DNA of 21,474 bases from positions 1 through 21,474 of the forward strand of contig JAGAXP010000286.1 in NCBI GenBank assembly GCA_017940955.1, written 5' to 3'. Under the pieces are notes generated by a model, which was not told the origin of the DNA, did not search any database, and saw only the letters and a list, made by a program, of their open reading frames with translations. The number at the start of each line of letters is the position of its first letter. Within the stretch, counting starts at the first letter, position 1. The position numbers were made by a program, and so were the translations under genes. Shown here one piece after another: positions 7,511 to 15,541 of the stretch. The DNA is from Oribacterium sp. Lineage in GTDB: Bacteria; Bacillota_A; Clostridia; Lachnospirales; Lachnospiraceae.

Positions 7511-7540
7511 CTACCTAAGCCTCCTGTAAACCCACCTGTT

Positions 7541-7750
7541 TTATCCGGCATGGATACTCTTTTCCCTGAAAATCACTACCTCATGCAGGAATCTCATGAT
7601 CTGTTCTTCGATGTCCTCCAATGTATTCTTAACCAGATAATAATCACCTGTTGTGAGCTTCACCTTGGTTTCAGGTATCTTTTCTATCGACAATATCTGG
7701 AGATAATTTACGTACAGCGGTTCACCGTTTAATCGGATGAGTTCTATCAT
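7541..7750 (-). CDS. flbD: Flagellar protein FlbD (SwrD-like)
   Basis: This is a small FlbD-family protein; the B. subtilis relative SwrD (YlzI) raises stator-dependent motor power. The 69-residue product reads MIELIRLNGEPLYVNYLQIL, then a beta-rich core with VKLTTGDYYLVKNTLEDIEEQI and a short charged tail. The start pattern MIxLxRLNG is diagnostic. No membrane segment or catalytic motif is evident. AAGGA lies about ten bases before the ATG at 7750. Its place between flgE and motA matches other Clostridia. A 22-bp palindrome and a sigma28-like -10 lie immediately upstream. The link to motor power is by homology only. Confidence 0.92.
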   Translation of the reverse strand: MIELIRLNGEPLYVNYLQILSIEKIPETKVKLTTGDYYLVKNTLEDIEEQIMRFLHEVVIFREKSIHAG

Positions 7751-7771
7751 AAAATAGTATTCCTTCTCAAA

Positions 7772-7798
7772 TTATCGGCTAAAGCGGCGTTATATATA
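7772..7798 (-). promoter_or_regulatory. Candidate sigma28 (SigD) promoter for flbD-motA-motB
   Basis: On the minus strand GCCGATAA (7772-7779) exactly matches the sigma28 -10 consensus, with TATA (7795-7798) at 15-bp spacing where TAAA is expected. Transcription would start about 15 nt before the flbD ATG, just ahead of its ribosome binding site. GCCGATAA also occurs by chance inside fliJ and the receptor gene, where it encodes Ala-Asp-Lys, so position rather than the motif alone supports this call. Confidence 0.5.
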
Positions 7799-7805
7799 AC
7801 GCCGC
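7784..7805. repeat. 22-bp perfect palindrome between flgE and flbD
   Basis: Two 11-bp half-sites GCGGCGTTATA meet head to head with no spacer. As RNA it can form a stem of about nine GC-anchored pairs with a TATA loop. It overlaps the -35 of the sigma28-like promoter, so it could be an operator, or it could be an RNA processing or stabilising hairpin after flgE. There is no T-run after it on either strand, so a classic intrinsic terminator is unlikely. Confidence 0.85.
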
Positions 7806-7863
7806 CATCAATATTTTTATGCTATTTAAGTGATATTATAAGTTTATCCTATTTATTATAGGT

Positions 7864-8937
7864 TTATCTCTTCATATTTACAAGCTCCTGCAGAATTTCG
7901 TCAGAAACCGTAATAACTTTGGAATTAGCCTGGAAACCTCTCTGAGAGGTGATCATATCGGTAAATTCCTTTGCGAGATCAACATTGGAGTTCTCAAGGT
8001 AGCCTGCCATAAGAGTAGGTGTGGCACCAACGCCCGGCTCGGTTGCTGTAACATTACCGGTATTGTCGCTTGATGCTGTTGTGAAGGTATTGTTTCCGGC
8101 CTTCATGAGACCCTCCTGGTTCTGGAAGGAAGCGATGGCAACCTTACCGATAACTATGGAAATTTCTTTGGTGATCTTACCGGCAGTGCCGCTTGTCTGA
8201 ACCTCCTGTTCAACTATCGCCTTGACAATTCCGTCATTTCCTATCTCAATGCTTTTTATCGGAATCGAAGGAAGCCCTTCAAACATCGCAGCTGTTGTGG
8301 TAACAGGGTCACCGGTTGCCGGATCAACAACATTGGTACCTGCCACAGGAGCTCTCAGCGGAACCAGCTGTTTATTATAACCGGTTTCCGGCATTCCATA
8401 AGTCTTCGCATCCGTAAAAGAATCCGGTCTGTATCCATATACGAAATTTCCGTTAGAATCCACGACCATACCGTTACTGTCCACATTGAACTGACCGACT
8501 CTTGTATAATTAAAACCGGTTGTTTTCATTATATTTGTTGTCTCTTTAACAGCATCCGTAGTGTTCTCCTGATTTATTTTTATTCCGGCTACGATATTCT
8601 GCGGGCTTGTAATGAAAAAACCGGAGCCGTTTATGGAAGCATTAAAACCACCGATATAGGAAGGTGTTGAAGATGTGAAATCTGTTGCTATACTTCCTGT
8701 AAGTGATCCGTAGCCATACTGGGCGGCATTAGTACCACCGGTCAAAGCTGCATTTTTATCAGTTGTTGTAGTTCCCTGTGCGGAAGCATTGGTTGTATGA
8801 TACAGAGTATCCTTAAATGAATAGCTCTGAGCCTTGAAGCCAAAAGTGTTTACATTGGCTATATTGTTAGATAATACATCAAGCTTTCCCTGATGTGCTC
8901 TCAATCCTGCAACTGCTGCATCCATTCCTCTTAACAT
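7864..8937 (-). CDS. flgE: Flagellar hook protein FlgE
   Basis: FlgE polymerises into the flexible hook joining rod and filament. The N-terminus MLRGMDAAVAGLRAHQGKLD followed by VLSNNIANVNTFGFK is the rod/hook signature (flg_bb_rod), and the C-terminus has YLENSNVDLAKEFTDMITSQRGFQANSKVITVSDEILQELVNM, the matching coiled-coil segment. The middle, rich in Gly/Thr/Ser/Asn, is the variable surface domain. I chose the ATG at 8937 because AGAAAGGA lies nine bases upstream and the family starts here; the frame stays open to a GTG at 8997, which would add 20 residues of no hook character. The product is 357 residues. It is preceded by a 158-bp leader with a GC-rich hairpin. Confidence 0.96.
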   Translation of the reverse strand: MLRGMDAAVAGLRAHQGKLDVLSNNIANVNTFGFKAQSYSFKDTLYHTTNASAQGTTTTDKNAALTGGTNAAQYGYGSLTGSIATDFTSSTPSYIGGFNASINGSGFFITSPQNIVAGIKINQENTTDAVKETTNIMKTTGFNYTRVGQFNVDSNGMVVDSNGNFVYGYRPDSFTDAKTYGMPETGYNKQLVPLRAPVAGTNVVDPATGDPVTTTAAMFEGLPSIPIKSIEIGNDGIVKAIVEQEVQTSGTAGKITKEISIVIGKVAIASFQNQEGLMKAGNNTFTTASSDNTGNVTATEPGVGATPTLMAGYLENSNVDLAKEFTDMITSQRGFQANSKVITVSDEILQELVNMKR

Positions 8938-9047
8938 AATTCTAAATCCTTTCTGTAACCGGAACAGGTTTTTGCGGCATCCAAACCGCGTAGTCACTGT
9001 TCACCTTATTCATCCTGATAAGTTTCTCGATAGAACGGCGCGATAAC

Positions 9048-9073
9048 GGAGCCGTCACTTCGGGACGGGCTCC
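9048..9073. repeat. GC-rich inverted repeat in the flgE leader
   Basis: GGAGCCGTC (9048-9056) pairs with GACGGGCTCC (9064-9073), with one bulged base and a seven-base loop. It lies in the 158-bp gap before flgE (8938-9095), which holds no convincing gene. No T-run follows it on the minus strand, so it is more likely an RNA structure or processing site than a terminator. Confidence 0.6.
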
Positions 9074-9095
9074 CGGCATCCTTAAAAGGTCCTGC

Positions 9096-9488
9096 CTACA
9101 TAAATACCGCGCTGTCTATATTTGTAAGTGTTTTGTTTCTCATATCGTCCTCAGCCATGGTGGTCACCACAACATTGTTGGGAACATTTACTATGAAAAT
9201 CCCCTGACGACCGATAACCGCTACATCCCTTGCGCCTTTCTTTTTCGCCTCCGAAACTGCATTCCTGAGATCATCCATAAGACCGTCATTCATCTCTATG
9301 TTTCTCTCCTCGAGACGTCTCACTGCATGCTTGCTGAAGCTTAAATCTTCCTTTGCCTCTTTCTGTAGTTTCGTCAATTGTTCCTGAAAGGAAGTACCGG
9401 TATATTCTGTGCTGACTGCGGAAGTCTTTTTCGTAAGATTACTGTATTCTACTGACTGCAGTCTCCTTGAAGTAATATCAAGATCCAT
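9096..9488 (-). CDS. Conserved flagellar operon protein (TIGR02530-type)
   Basis: This 130-residue protein matches the small 'flagellar operon protein' family of Clostridia and Bacilli, always encoded next to flgD and flgE. Its core reads LSFSKHAVRRLEERNIEM, then an alternating helix with LRNAVSEAKKKGARDVAVIG, IFIVNVPNNVVVTTMAEDDMRN and the closing NIDSAVFM. No signal peptide, membrane helix or catalytic motif is visible. The molecular role is not established; a part in hook assembly is suggested only by position. ATG at 9488 has GAAAGGA upstream. Confidence 0.88.
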   Translation of the reverse strand: MDLDITSRRLQSVEYSNLTKKTSAVSTEYTGTSFQEQLTKLQKEAKEDLSFSKHAVRRLEERNIEMNDGLMDDLRNAVSEAKKKGARDVAVIGRQGIFIVNVPNNVVVTTMAEDDMRNKTLTNIDSAVFM

Positions 9489-9518
9489 AACTTTCCTTTC
9501 TTCAATATTCTGTTTTAT

Positions 9519-9580
9519 CTATCCGGTTGGTCCCTGCTTTCTTGGAAATTTTGTTTAAACCTATCCGGTTGATCCCGGCT
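9519..9580. repeat. Short direct repeat duplicating the 3' end of flgD
   Basis: A 20-bp sequence at 9561-9580, covering the last flgD codons and its TAG stop, recurs at 9519-9538 in the gap behind the gene with two mismatches. Copies start 42 bp apart. It looks like a small tandem duplication; no function is evident. Confidence 0.7.
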
Positions 9581-10052
9581 CTAAAGCAGAGCTTCCTGCA
9601 GAACTACCGTTACTGATGCTTGCGATATCCGAGATCTTGTAATCTGTCGTATCACCCTTAAGCCTTATGATAGGTTCGTCATCCGTAAGATGTACAGATT
9701 CCACAATTCCTGTTTTGGTTGTGGTCTGCTGTCCCGATCCGGCTTCACCTTCCACAAGTACCGTTACCTCCTTACCGATCATCCCCACCGAGTAGCTCTG
9801 CTGCGCAAATGCTATCTGGCTGTCAACTGATTTTGTCATGGATGAAAGGGACTGTACCATAGCCATTTGTGACATCTGTGCCAGAAGCTCACTGTTATCC
9901 ATGGGATTGGTCATATCCTGGCTTGCCAGCTGTGCTGCCAGAAGCTTAAAGTAACTGGTTATGGTCAGTGTATTCTTTTCATTGTTTTCTGCGGTATAGC
10001 TTCCGGTATTGTAAGGACTGGTACTTCCGGATACTCCCGAAACATCTGCCAT
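9561..10052 (-). CDS. flgD: Flagellar hook assembly scaffold FlgD
   Basis: FlgD caps the growing hook and lets FlgE subunits insert. After a polar N-terminus, residues 30-75 carry the family core: SYFKLLAAQLASQDMTNPMD, then NSELLAQMSQMAMVQSLSSM. The rest is a short beta-rich region with GMIGKEVTVLVEGEAGSGQQ and IVESVHLTDDEPIIRLKGDT, similar to the compact Gram-positive form; at 163 residues it is shorter than the E. coli protein (about 230) and lacks most of its C-terminal domains. AAAGGAG precedes the ATG at 10052. Position after fliK and before the conserved operon protein and flgE is standard. Confidence 0.95.
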   Translation of the reverse strand: MADVSGVSGSTSPYNTGSYTAENNEKNTLTITSYFKLLAAQLASQDMTNPMDNSELLAQMSQMAMVQSLSSMTKSVDSQIAFAQQSYSVGMIGKEVTVLVEGEAGSGQQTTTKTGIVESVHLTDDEPIIRLKGDTTDYKISDIASISNGSSAGSSALEPGSTG

Positions 10053-10115
10053 ATACTTCTCCTTTCTGATTTAAAATTTCATGAGTCGGCTTTTATGAGT
10101 ATTGTTAAGTTAACC

Positions 10116-11669
10116 TTACACAAGTCCAAGCCTCATCTGATGAAGGAATGCCGTACTGCTTGTCTCGTCACTTCTTGACTGCTGTTCATTCTGACGTGAC
10201 TGCTGCTGCTCTCTGTTCTCGTTTGACTCTCTTCCTTCAGCCATGTCATGCTTAGCTCCGCTTTGCTGCGTATTCGGTACAAATACATCAGTCTGCTGAC
10301 CTGTCTTCTGCTGAATGATATTCGCCATCTGAGGAGCACTCTGGGTAAGCATCTCGAGGGTCTTACTGTTTGTGGCACTTATAGATACCGCTGCATGTCC
10401 GCTGTCGTAATTTACATTGATGGTGATCTTACCGAGATTTTCAGGATCAAGCTCTATAGTAAGAGTACCGTTCTTTGAGGGGAATCTTGAAGAAACAAGA
10501 TTTGTAAGGTCATCTGTAAGAGTTGATTCTGTTGTCCTCATCATCATGGTCTCATTGGTTCCTACCGGTAATTCCTGCTGCTGTACAGTGGTTTTCTGTG
10601 TCTGACTTGCAAATCCTACCGGGATTGCTGCTGTCGGATCCTGATTTGTCTCTGTTTCTGTTTCTGTCTCTTTTTCGGTATTTTCTTTCGCCTTTGAAAC
10701 ATTGGGACCAATCTCAACTTTTTCGGTATTCAGATTGTTGCCATCCGGTCTTCCTGTAGGTCCGTTTGTGTCTTTGGAGGGTTCGCCTTTCGGATAACTT
10801 CCGCTGTTGGATATGATATGTCCCTGACCTTCAAGGCTCTTAAGTATCTCCTCAGGACTCTTACCTGTGTCATCAACGTTCCCTTTTCTGTTATCAGCTA
10901 TAGCATTATTTATCCTGGTGTCATCAACAACGTTCCCGGTTTTTGCATCTGTGACAGCCGAACCGTTTCTTTCAGTCTCAAGTACTGCCTTGTTTACGGC
11001 TTCCGTATCTTCGCCGTTTCTCTCAGTCATTGTGACAGAATTTCCATCCTCAACCGGAACGGCATTCTGTATTACCGGAACAGGCCCTGTAGTATCGTCT
11101 GAAACCTTTGTCTGAGCTGTTACTGAAGGTGCTTTAGCCTCTGTCACAATTCTCTCGGTAACAAGTTCAACTCCGGCGTTACCGTTAGGAGTGATCCTGT
11201 CGGCTTCCAGGGAACTTACAAGTGCGCTGAGAGCCGTCGTGTCTTCCTCTGCCGCAAGCTCGACTCCGGTATTTACATCAGATACGATCCTGTCGGCCTC
11301 CATGGCACTTACAAGAGCCTGAAGAGCTGCTATATCCTCCTCTGTCCTTGCCTTCATCTCATCGGAATTGTCTGTTTCCTGAGTCTCCTTAGCTGTCTGT
11401 TTTGTTGTCTCCTTAGTTGTCTGTTTTGTTTTCTGCCCGGCTGTAGCCTTGACCGTATCATCCTTTCCTCTTGAGGGACCGTTCTCTGTCTTATTCCCTG
11501 AACCGGTTGTGGTATCCCGGTAGTCGGCTGCACTCTTTTCCGCCATAAGGTTTGAGAAATCAATCCCGCCTGTGCCGGATGAGCCGCTGTCGGAACCGTA
11601 GCCGGGTCCACCCGGACCAAATGTCACTGTTCCCGCAGAACCTGAAAAATAGTTACTGACAAGTTCCAA
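10116..11669 (-). CDS. fliK: Flagellar hook-length control protein FliK
   Basis: FliK is the secreted ruler that measures the hook and switches export specificity. The 517-residue product is mostly low-complexity Thr/Glu/Lys/Asn-rich sequence, usual for this fast-evolving family. It contains two 31-residue tandem repeats (about 110-171) and TETETETN-type runs. The C-terminal domain (about 385-475) is recognisable: LTDDLTNLVSSRF, then GTLTIELDPENLGKITINVN and TLEMLTQSAPQMANIIQQ. A Gln/Ser/Arg-rich tail follows. The start is TTG at 11669, supported by AGGAGG six bases upstream; the next ATG would cut 41 residues. Position between fliJ and flgD agrees. Confidence 0.9.
   Translation of the reverse strand: MELVSNYFSGSAGTVTFGPGGPGYGSDSGSSGTGGIDFSNLMAEKSAADYRDTTTGSGNKTENGPSRGKDDTVKATAGQKTKQTTKETTKQTAKETQETDNSDEMKARTEEDIAALQALVSAMEADRIVSDVNTGVELAAEEDTTALSALVSSLEADRITPNGNAGVELVTERIVTEAKAPSVTAQTKVSDDTTGPVPVIQNAVPVEDGNSVTMTERNGEDTEAVNKAVLETERNGSAVTDAKTGNVVDDTRINNAIADNRKGNVDDTGKSPEEILKSLEGQGHIISNSGSYPKGEPSKDTNGPTGRPDGNNLNTEKVEIGPNVSKAKENTEKETETETETNQDPTAAIPVGFASQTQKTTVQQQELPVGTNETMMMRTTESTLTDDLTNLVSSRFPSKNGTLTIELDPENLGKITINVNYDSGHAAVSISATNSKTLEMLTQSAPQMANIIQQKTGQQTDVFVPNTQQSGAKHDMAEGRESNENREQQQSRQNEQQSRSDETSSTAFLHQMRLGLV
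11157..11342 (-). repeat. Two diverged 93-bp tandem repeats inside fliK
   Basis: Residues 110-140 and 141-171 of FliK align at a 31-residue period: EEDIAALQALVSAMEADRI in one and EEDTTALSALVSSLEADRI in the other, both continuing to a shared GVEL. About two thirds of residues are identical. The unit is predicted helical and lies in the ruler part of the protein, where copy number would change the effective length. Confidence 0.85.
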
Positions 11670-11757
11670 ATTTTGCCTCCTTTCTTAAAAAAGATAATGT
11701 TAGTTAAAATATATGTAATCCATGCATTGCATGAGGATCACCTTTTACTCTGCGTTG

Positions 11758-12210
11758 TCAGGCCGATCTCCCGATGGAATTAGCCTGGTTGGAAACAAAC
11801 TCATCGATGAAAGCTTCCTGATCCTTCTGCTCCTGAGCCTTGTAGAGCATCTGCTTCTTTTCCTTAAGCTTTACAAACTTATTGACATCGATGTTTGCCG
11901 CCACAACCTCATCCTTTTTCTTATCGGCATTAGCCTGCAAAATCTTAAGTGCTTCTTTTTCGATCTCTACCTGTTTATCCAGATTGTCGATCATTGATGA
12001 ATACATAAGGAACTTTTCTATGGCTGCTCCTGTTTTTTTAACCTCATCAAATTCCACCGTAAGGGCGTCTGCTTTGGCTCTTAAGTTCTGAATCTCAAGT
12101 TTCTTCTCTTCCACAAACTTCATTCTTACTGCATACTGTTCCTTGAGATCATCAAGTATCCTCTGCTTATACTCAAGCACTGACTGAAGATTGTATTGAA
12201 ACTTTTTCAT
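11758..12210 (-). CDS. fliJ: Flagellar export chaperone FliJ
   Basis: FliJ is the central stalk of the export ATPase and couples FliI to the FlhA gate. The 150-residue product starts KKFQYNLQSVLEYKQRILDD, the FliJ signature, and is almost entirely charged coiled coil, with VKLKEKKQMLYKAQEQKDQE near the C-terminus. No membrane or catalytic segment. AAAGG lies eight bases before the ATG at 12210. It follows fliI by 34 bp. No ylxF/MgtE-like chaperone gene, found here in some Bacilli, lies between it and fliK; the 88-bp gap holds only the fliK ribosome binding site and a weak inverted repeat. Confidence 0.93.
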   Translation of the reverse strand: MKKFQYNLQSVLEYKQRILDDLKEQYAVRMKFVEEKKLEIQNLRAKADALTVEFDEVKKTGAAIEKFLMYSSMIDNLDKQVEIEKEALKILQANADKKKDEVVAANIDVNKFVKLKEKKQMLYKAQEQKDQEAFIDEFVSNQANSIGRSA

Positions 12211-12244
12211 TGTTACTGCCTTTTTTCCTTTCTCCCTTTATCTT

Positions 12245-13549
12245 TTATCCTACAATTCTTTTCATCTGTTTAAGCACATCATCATAGCTGAAGGATTCTT
12301 TTGTTCCCTGACACAAAAACTTATTGATGTCTCCGTACTTGCTCACTGCCTCATCCAGTGCGGCATTGGTACCTTTTTTGTAAGCTCCTATGGAAATGAG
12401 ATCTGCATTTTTCTGATAGAGTCCCAAAAGATTTCTCATATTGGAAGCATACTTGTTATGTTCCTGTGATACGATCTCTGCCATAAGACGACTGACGCTG
12501 GCGCCAATGTTTATGGCGGGGTAATGGTTCTCCGCCGCCAGTGCTCTCGACAGAACTATATGTCCGTCAAGGATACCGCGTACTGTATCGGCGATAGGTT
12601 CATTGGTATCATCTCCTTCCACAAGAACCGTATAAACGCCTGTGATGGATCCCTTGTTAAACTGCCCTGCTCTTTCCAAAAGTCTCGGAAACTCTGCATA
12701 AATGGATGGTGTATAACCTCTTGCTATGGGCGGTTCCCCTGTGGCGAGACCTATCTCCCGCTGTGCCATAGCGTATCTGGTCAAAGAATCCATCATGAGA
12801 AGTACATCCATCCCTCTGTCCCGGAAGTACTCTGCAATGGTTGTGGCAACCAACGGGCACTTAAGTCTCAGCATCGCCGGCTGGTCTGAGGTGGCCACCA
12901 CCAGCACCGAACGCTTCATACCTTCCTCCCCAAGGTCTTTCTGCGCGAACTCCAGAACCTCTCGTCCTCTCTCGCCTACAAGGGCGATGACATTGATATC
13001 TGTCTTGACATTTTTGGCTATCATGCCCATGAGAGTCGACTTACCTACTCCGGAGCCTGCGAAGATTCCTATACGCTGGCCTTTTCCGATGGTATTGAGA
13101 CCATCGATGGCCTTTATACCGAAATCCAGTCTTGAACGGATAGGGGGTCTGTCAAGAGGATTCGTATATCCGCTGTTAACCGTATAGGTAGAAGCGTTGA
13201 ACGGGAATTCAGGGCCTCCGTCCATAGGCTGCCCCAGTGCGTTAATGATACGGCCCTTCAAAAAATTCCCAACCGGAACCCGGAGTCTGTGCTTTGTATT
13301 CCTTACGAAGCTTCCTGAGGTTATACCGGAGGTAGCTTCATAGGTCATAAGCTGTATCCTGTCCCCCTTGAAGCCCACCACTTCAGCCGGAATGTTTTTA
13401 TTCAATTCTTCATTGTGGATCATGCAGATATCACCGACACTTGCTCTGTCGCCGGAGGCTTCGATAGCCATGCCGACAATATTCTCGATCTTTCCTACAC
13501 GTCCCACCGTTTCCGATTTCCGTATAAGCTCCGGGAGCTTCTCAAACAT
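12245..13549 (-). CDS. fliI: Flagellum-specific export ATPase FliI
   Basis: FliI is the hexameric ATPase that powers or primes type III export in the cytoplasm. The protein has an N-terminal beta-barrel, the Walker A motif GSGVGKST (about residues 165-172) with GERGREVLEF after it, the Walker B region DVLLMMDSLTRYAMAQREI, then the family-specific GEPPIARGYTPSIYAEFPRLLERAG. The C-terminal helical domain ends KQMKRIVG. I use the ATG at 13549, which overlaps the fliH stop as TGATG; a GTG one codon earlier (13552) is possible, and GAGGG upstream serves either. Length of 434 residues is normal. It acts with FliH and FliJ, encoded on both sides. Confidence 0.96.
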   Translation of the reverse strand: MFEKLPELIRKSETVGRVGKIENIVGMAIEASGDRASVGDICMIHNEELNKNIPAEVVGFKGDRIQLMTYEATSGITSGSFVRNTKHRLRVPVGNFLKGRIINALGQPMDGGPEFPFNASTYTVNSGYTNPLDRPPIRSRLDFGIKAIDGLNTIGKGQRIGIFAGSGVGKSTLMGMIAKNVKTDINVIALVGERGREVLEFAQKDLGEEGMKRSVLVVATSDQPAMLRLKCPLVATTIAEYFRDRGMDVLLMMDSLTRYAMAQREIGLATGEPPIARGYTPSIYAEFPRLLERAGQFNKGSITGVYTVLVEGDDTNEPIADTVRGILDGHIVLSRALAAENHYPAINIGASVSRLMAEIVSQEHNKYASNMRNLLGLYQKNADLISIGAYKKGTNAALDEAVSKYGDINKFLCQGTKESFSYDDVLKQMKRIVG

Positions 13550-14472
13550 CACTCACTGCCCTCTTCGTTTTGTTCCATGATATCGATACTGTTCAGATTC
13601 TCTCTGATATTGTCAATCTGTGAGGAAACTCCGATGTCTATCATCTCACTGGGTGTCTCTATAACTGCATATCCCAGGCTTTCCTTGTCCTGGACAACAA
13701 ACTTGACATTGTCTGAAATTCTGGCAAGGTCTGCAGCCACGTCCTCGTCCACCGAAAGAAGCTGTTCATAATCAAACTTATCTATATAAATCTTGATCCA
13801 CTCGGTTTTCTTCATCTTCTCCACCTCGGCAATGATCATACGCTTAATGATCTCACCGGAGGTCTCGAGACTTATATGAATAACTTTTTCTGCAACGGCT
13901 ATGGCCACATCCTTTAACTCATCCAGATATCTGTGAAAGCTTTCTTCTCTTTCCTCTCCTATCTGTATGATGGAATGGGCTACAGCTGACTGATACTTTT
14001 CTATAGTCATCTTGAAATCAGCCTCTGCCTGCTGCTGTGCCGCCCTGTGACCGTCTGCCATACCTTCCTGATGTCCGGTATTGTAACCTTCGTCATAGGC
14101 TTCTTTTTTTATCTGTTCCGCCTCCAGATTGGCTCTGTTAATGATCTTTTCCGCCCTTTCAGCCGCATCCCTCAGCATCTTTCGCTGCATGATGGCTATT
14201 TCTTCGTTGGATTTTATTTCTTCTCCTGATTTTACTTCATCGCTCTTTTTTTCAGGCTCAGGATTTGTTACGGGCACATCCTTGTAGGTTTGATAAGCTA
14301 CATCAGTTTTTTGTTCGGTTTCCGGTTCCGGCTGGCTGACGATAATCTCAGACTCCTCTTCCGCTTCATCTTTATTGAAGCTTTCCAGAGGAGGAATAAA
14401 TGTCTGGACACTTACATTCCGGCCGCCCTTTATAATGGATCGAGAAGATTTCACCTTATACAATGATTTCAT
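13549..14472 (-). CDS. fliH: Flagellar assembly protein FliH
   Basis: FliH binds FliI and ties the ATPase complex to the C ring. The 307-residue chain has a variable acidic, Pro/Glu-rich N-terminus (to about 90), a coiled coil with ERAEKIINRANLEAEQIKKE, then the hallmark GxxxG repeats in EGYNTGHQEGMADGHRAA (about 129-146). The C-terminal domain has ELKDVAIAVAEKVIHISLE, IYIDKFDYEQLLS and ESLGYAVIETPSEMIDIGV, typical of FliH/SctL. The ATG at 14472 sits 17 bases inside the 3' end of fliG and has a strong GGAGGAG ribosome binding site. Its stop overlaps the fliI start. Confidence 0.94.
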   Translation of the reverse strand: MKSLYKVKSSRSIIKGGRNVSVQTFIPPLESFNKDEAEEESEIIVSQPEPETEQKTDVAYQTYKDVPVTNPEPEKKSDEVKSGEEIKSNEEIAIMQRKMLRDAAERAEKIINRANLEAEQIKKEAYDEGYNTGHQEGMADGHRAAQQQAEADFKMTIEKYQSAVAHSIIQIGEEREESFHRYLDELKDVAIAVAEKVIHISLETSGEIIKRMIIAEVEKMKKTEWIKIYIDKFDYEQLLSVDEDVAADLARISDNVKFVVQDKESLGYAVIETPSEMIDIGVSSQIDNIRENLNSIDIMEQNEEGSE

Positions 14473-15541
14473 CTTCTCCTCCTCCCTTATTGATTACAAG
14501 CTCACCTTGTTCTTCAAGCTTACGGATAAGGTTAACGATACGCTGCTGAGCTTCCTCAACATCCTTGAGTCTGACATTACTTGTAGTCTCGATATCGCTC
14601 CTTACTGTTTCCGCCTGACGTTTGGACATATTATTGAAGAATATGGTCTTCATATCTTCGCTTGCAGTCTTCATGGCGAATACGATATCCTTTGTATCGC
14701 AATCGCGGATAAATCTCTGAACGGAACGAACATCCATAAAGAGGATATCCTCGAATACGAACATCTTGTCCCTGATATCCTTTGAAAGATCGGGATCCGA
14801 TACATCCAGCTCATCAAAGATCTTCTTCTCAGAGCTTCTGTCGATATGGTTCATGACATCCGCTACATAATCGATACCACCGAGGTTCATATTCTCATCA
14901 CTGGTGATGATGGAACTGAACTTACGCTTCATTTCACTTTCAACTATGGCGATGGCATCCGGTGAAACACGATCCATGTTGGCCATGGCCGTAACTGTAG
15001 GAATACGCTTTTCCTCAGGAAGGTTCTCAAGAACCTTGGCAGATTGTTCTGCCTCCATATAGGACATGATAAGCGCGATAACCTGCGGTCTCTCGTTTCC
15101 AAGCAGTGACAGCAGGGCCTTCGGATCTCCCTTTGCAAAGAAATTGAAGGGCTTTGAAGCCAGGGTCTTTGAAACCTTTTCGAGAAGGTTCTTGGCGGTG
15201 GATTCGCCAAAGGCCTTTTCAAGGACTACCTTTGCGTAGTCGATTCCACCGTCAGTCATCATCTTATGGGTGAGGCAAAGCTTATAAAACTCGTCCAGGG
15301 TGTCTTCCACCTCTTTGTTCGTAGTCTTTCCCAGTCTTGCCACCTCATAGGTCAGCTCCTCTATATCCGCTTCACTAAGGTACTTGTATAATTGTGATGC
15401 ACGGTCTGCTCCCAGGGATACTATTACGAGGGCTGCCTTCTGTTTACGGGTCAGCTTTCTGTTTTCATAGTATTTCACAGGATCGATCTTAATGGTTTCT
15501 TCCGTTTTACTTCCTACCTGAACGGTCTTTTCTTCTGCCAA
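14456..15541 (-). CDS. fliG: Flagellar motor switch protein FliG
   Basis: FliG sits on the MS ring and receives torque from MotA. The 361-residue product has the N-terminal FliF-binding domain (KLTRKQKAALVIVSLGADRA), a middle domain containing GNERPQVIALIMSYME (an EHPQ-motif variant), and the C-terminal motor domain with MFVFEDILFMDVRSVQRFIR followed by MKTIFFNNMSKRQAETVRSD, where the charged torque helix lies. The end RIVNLIRKLEEQGELVI is typical. The start is TTG at 15541, backed by AGGAG seven bases upstream; no Met occurs until well inside the first domain. It overlaps the fliF 3' end by 35 bases and fliH by 17, so the three are tightly coupled. Confidence 0.96.
   Translation of the reverse strand: MAEEKTVQVGSKTEETIKIDPVKYYENRKLTRKQKAALVIVSLGADRASQLYKYLSEADIEELTYEVARLGKTTNKEVEDTLDEFYKLCLTHKMMTDGGIDYAKVVLEKAFGESTAKNLLEKVSKTLASKPFNFFAKGDPKALLSLLGNERPQVIALIMSYMEAEQSAKVLENLPEEKRIPTVTAMANMDRVSPDAIAIVESEMKRKFSSIITSDENMNLGGIDYVADVMNHIDRSSEKKIFDELDVSDPDLSKDIRDKMFVFEDILFMDVRSVQRFIRDCDTKDIVFAMKTASEDMKTIFFNNMSKRQAETVRSDIETTSNVRLKDVEEAQQRIVNLIRKLEEQGELVINKGGGEDEIIV

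Noticed and set aside
8938..8997. Longer FlgE start at GTG 8997
   Set aside because: The added 20 residues do not resemble the conserved hook protein N-terminus, while the ATG at 8937 has a good ribosome binding site and the family start.
11718..11738. Inverted repeat around CATGCATTGCATG between fliK and fliJ
   Set aside because: Pairing is short and bulged and no T-run follows; it may be chance.
11921..11950. GCCGATAA sigma28-like sites inside fliJ and inside the receptor gene (near 18630)
   Set aside because: They encode Ala-Asp-Lys within conserved coding sequence, have no -35 at the right distance and no gene start nearby. They show the background rate of this motif.
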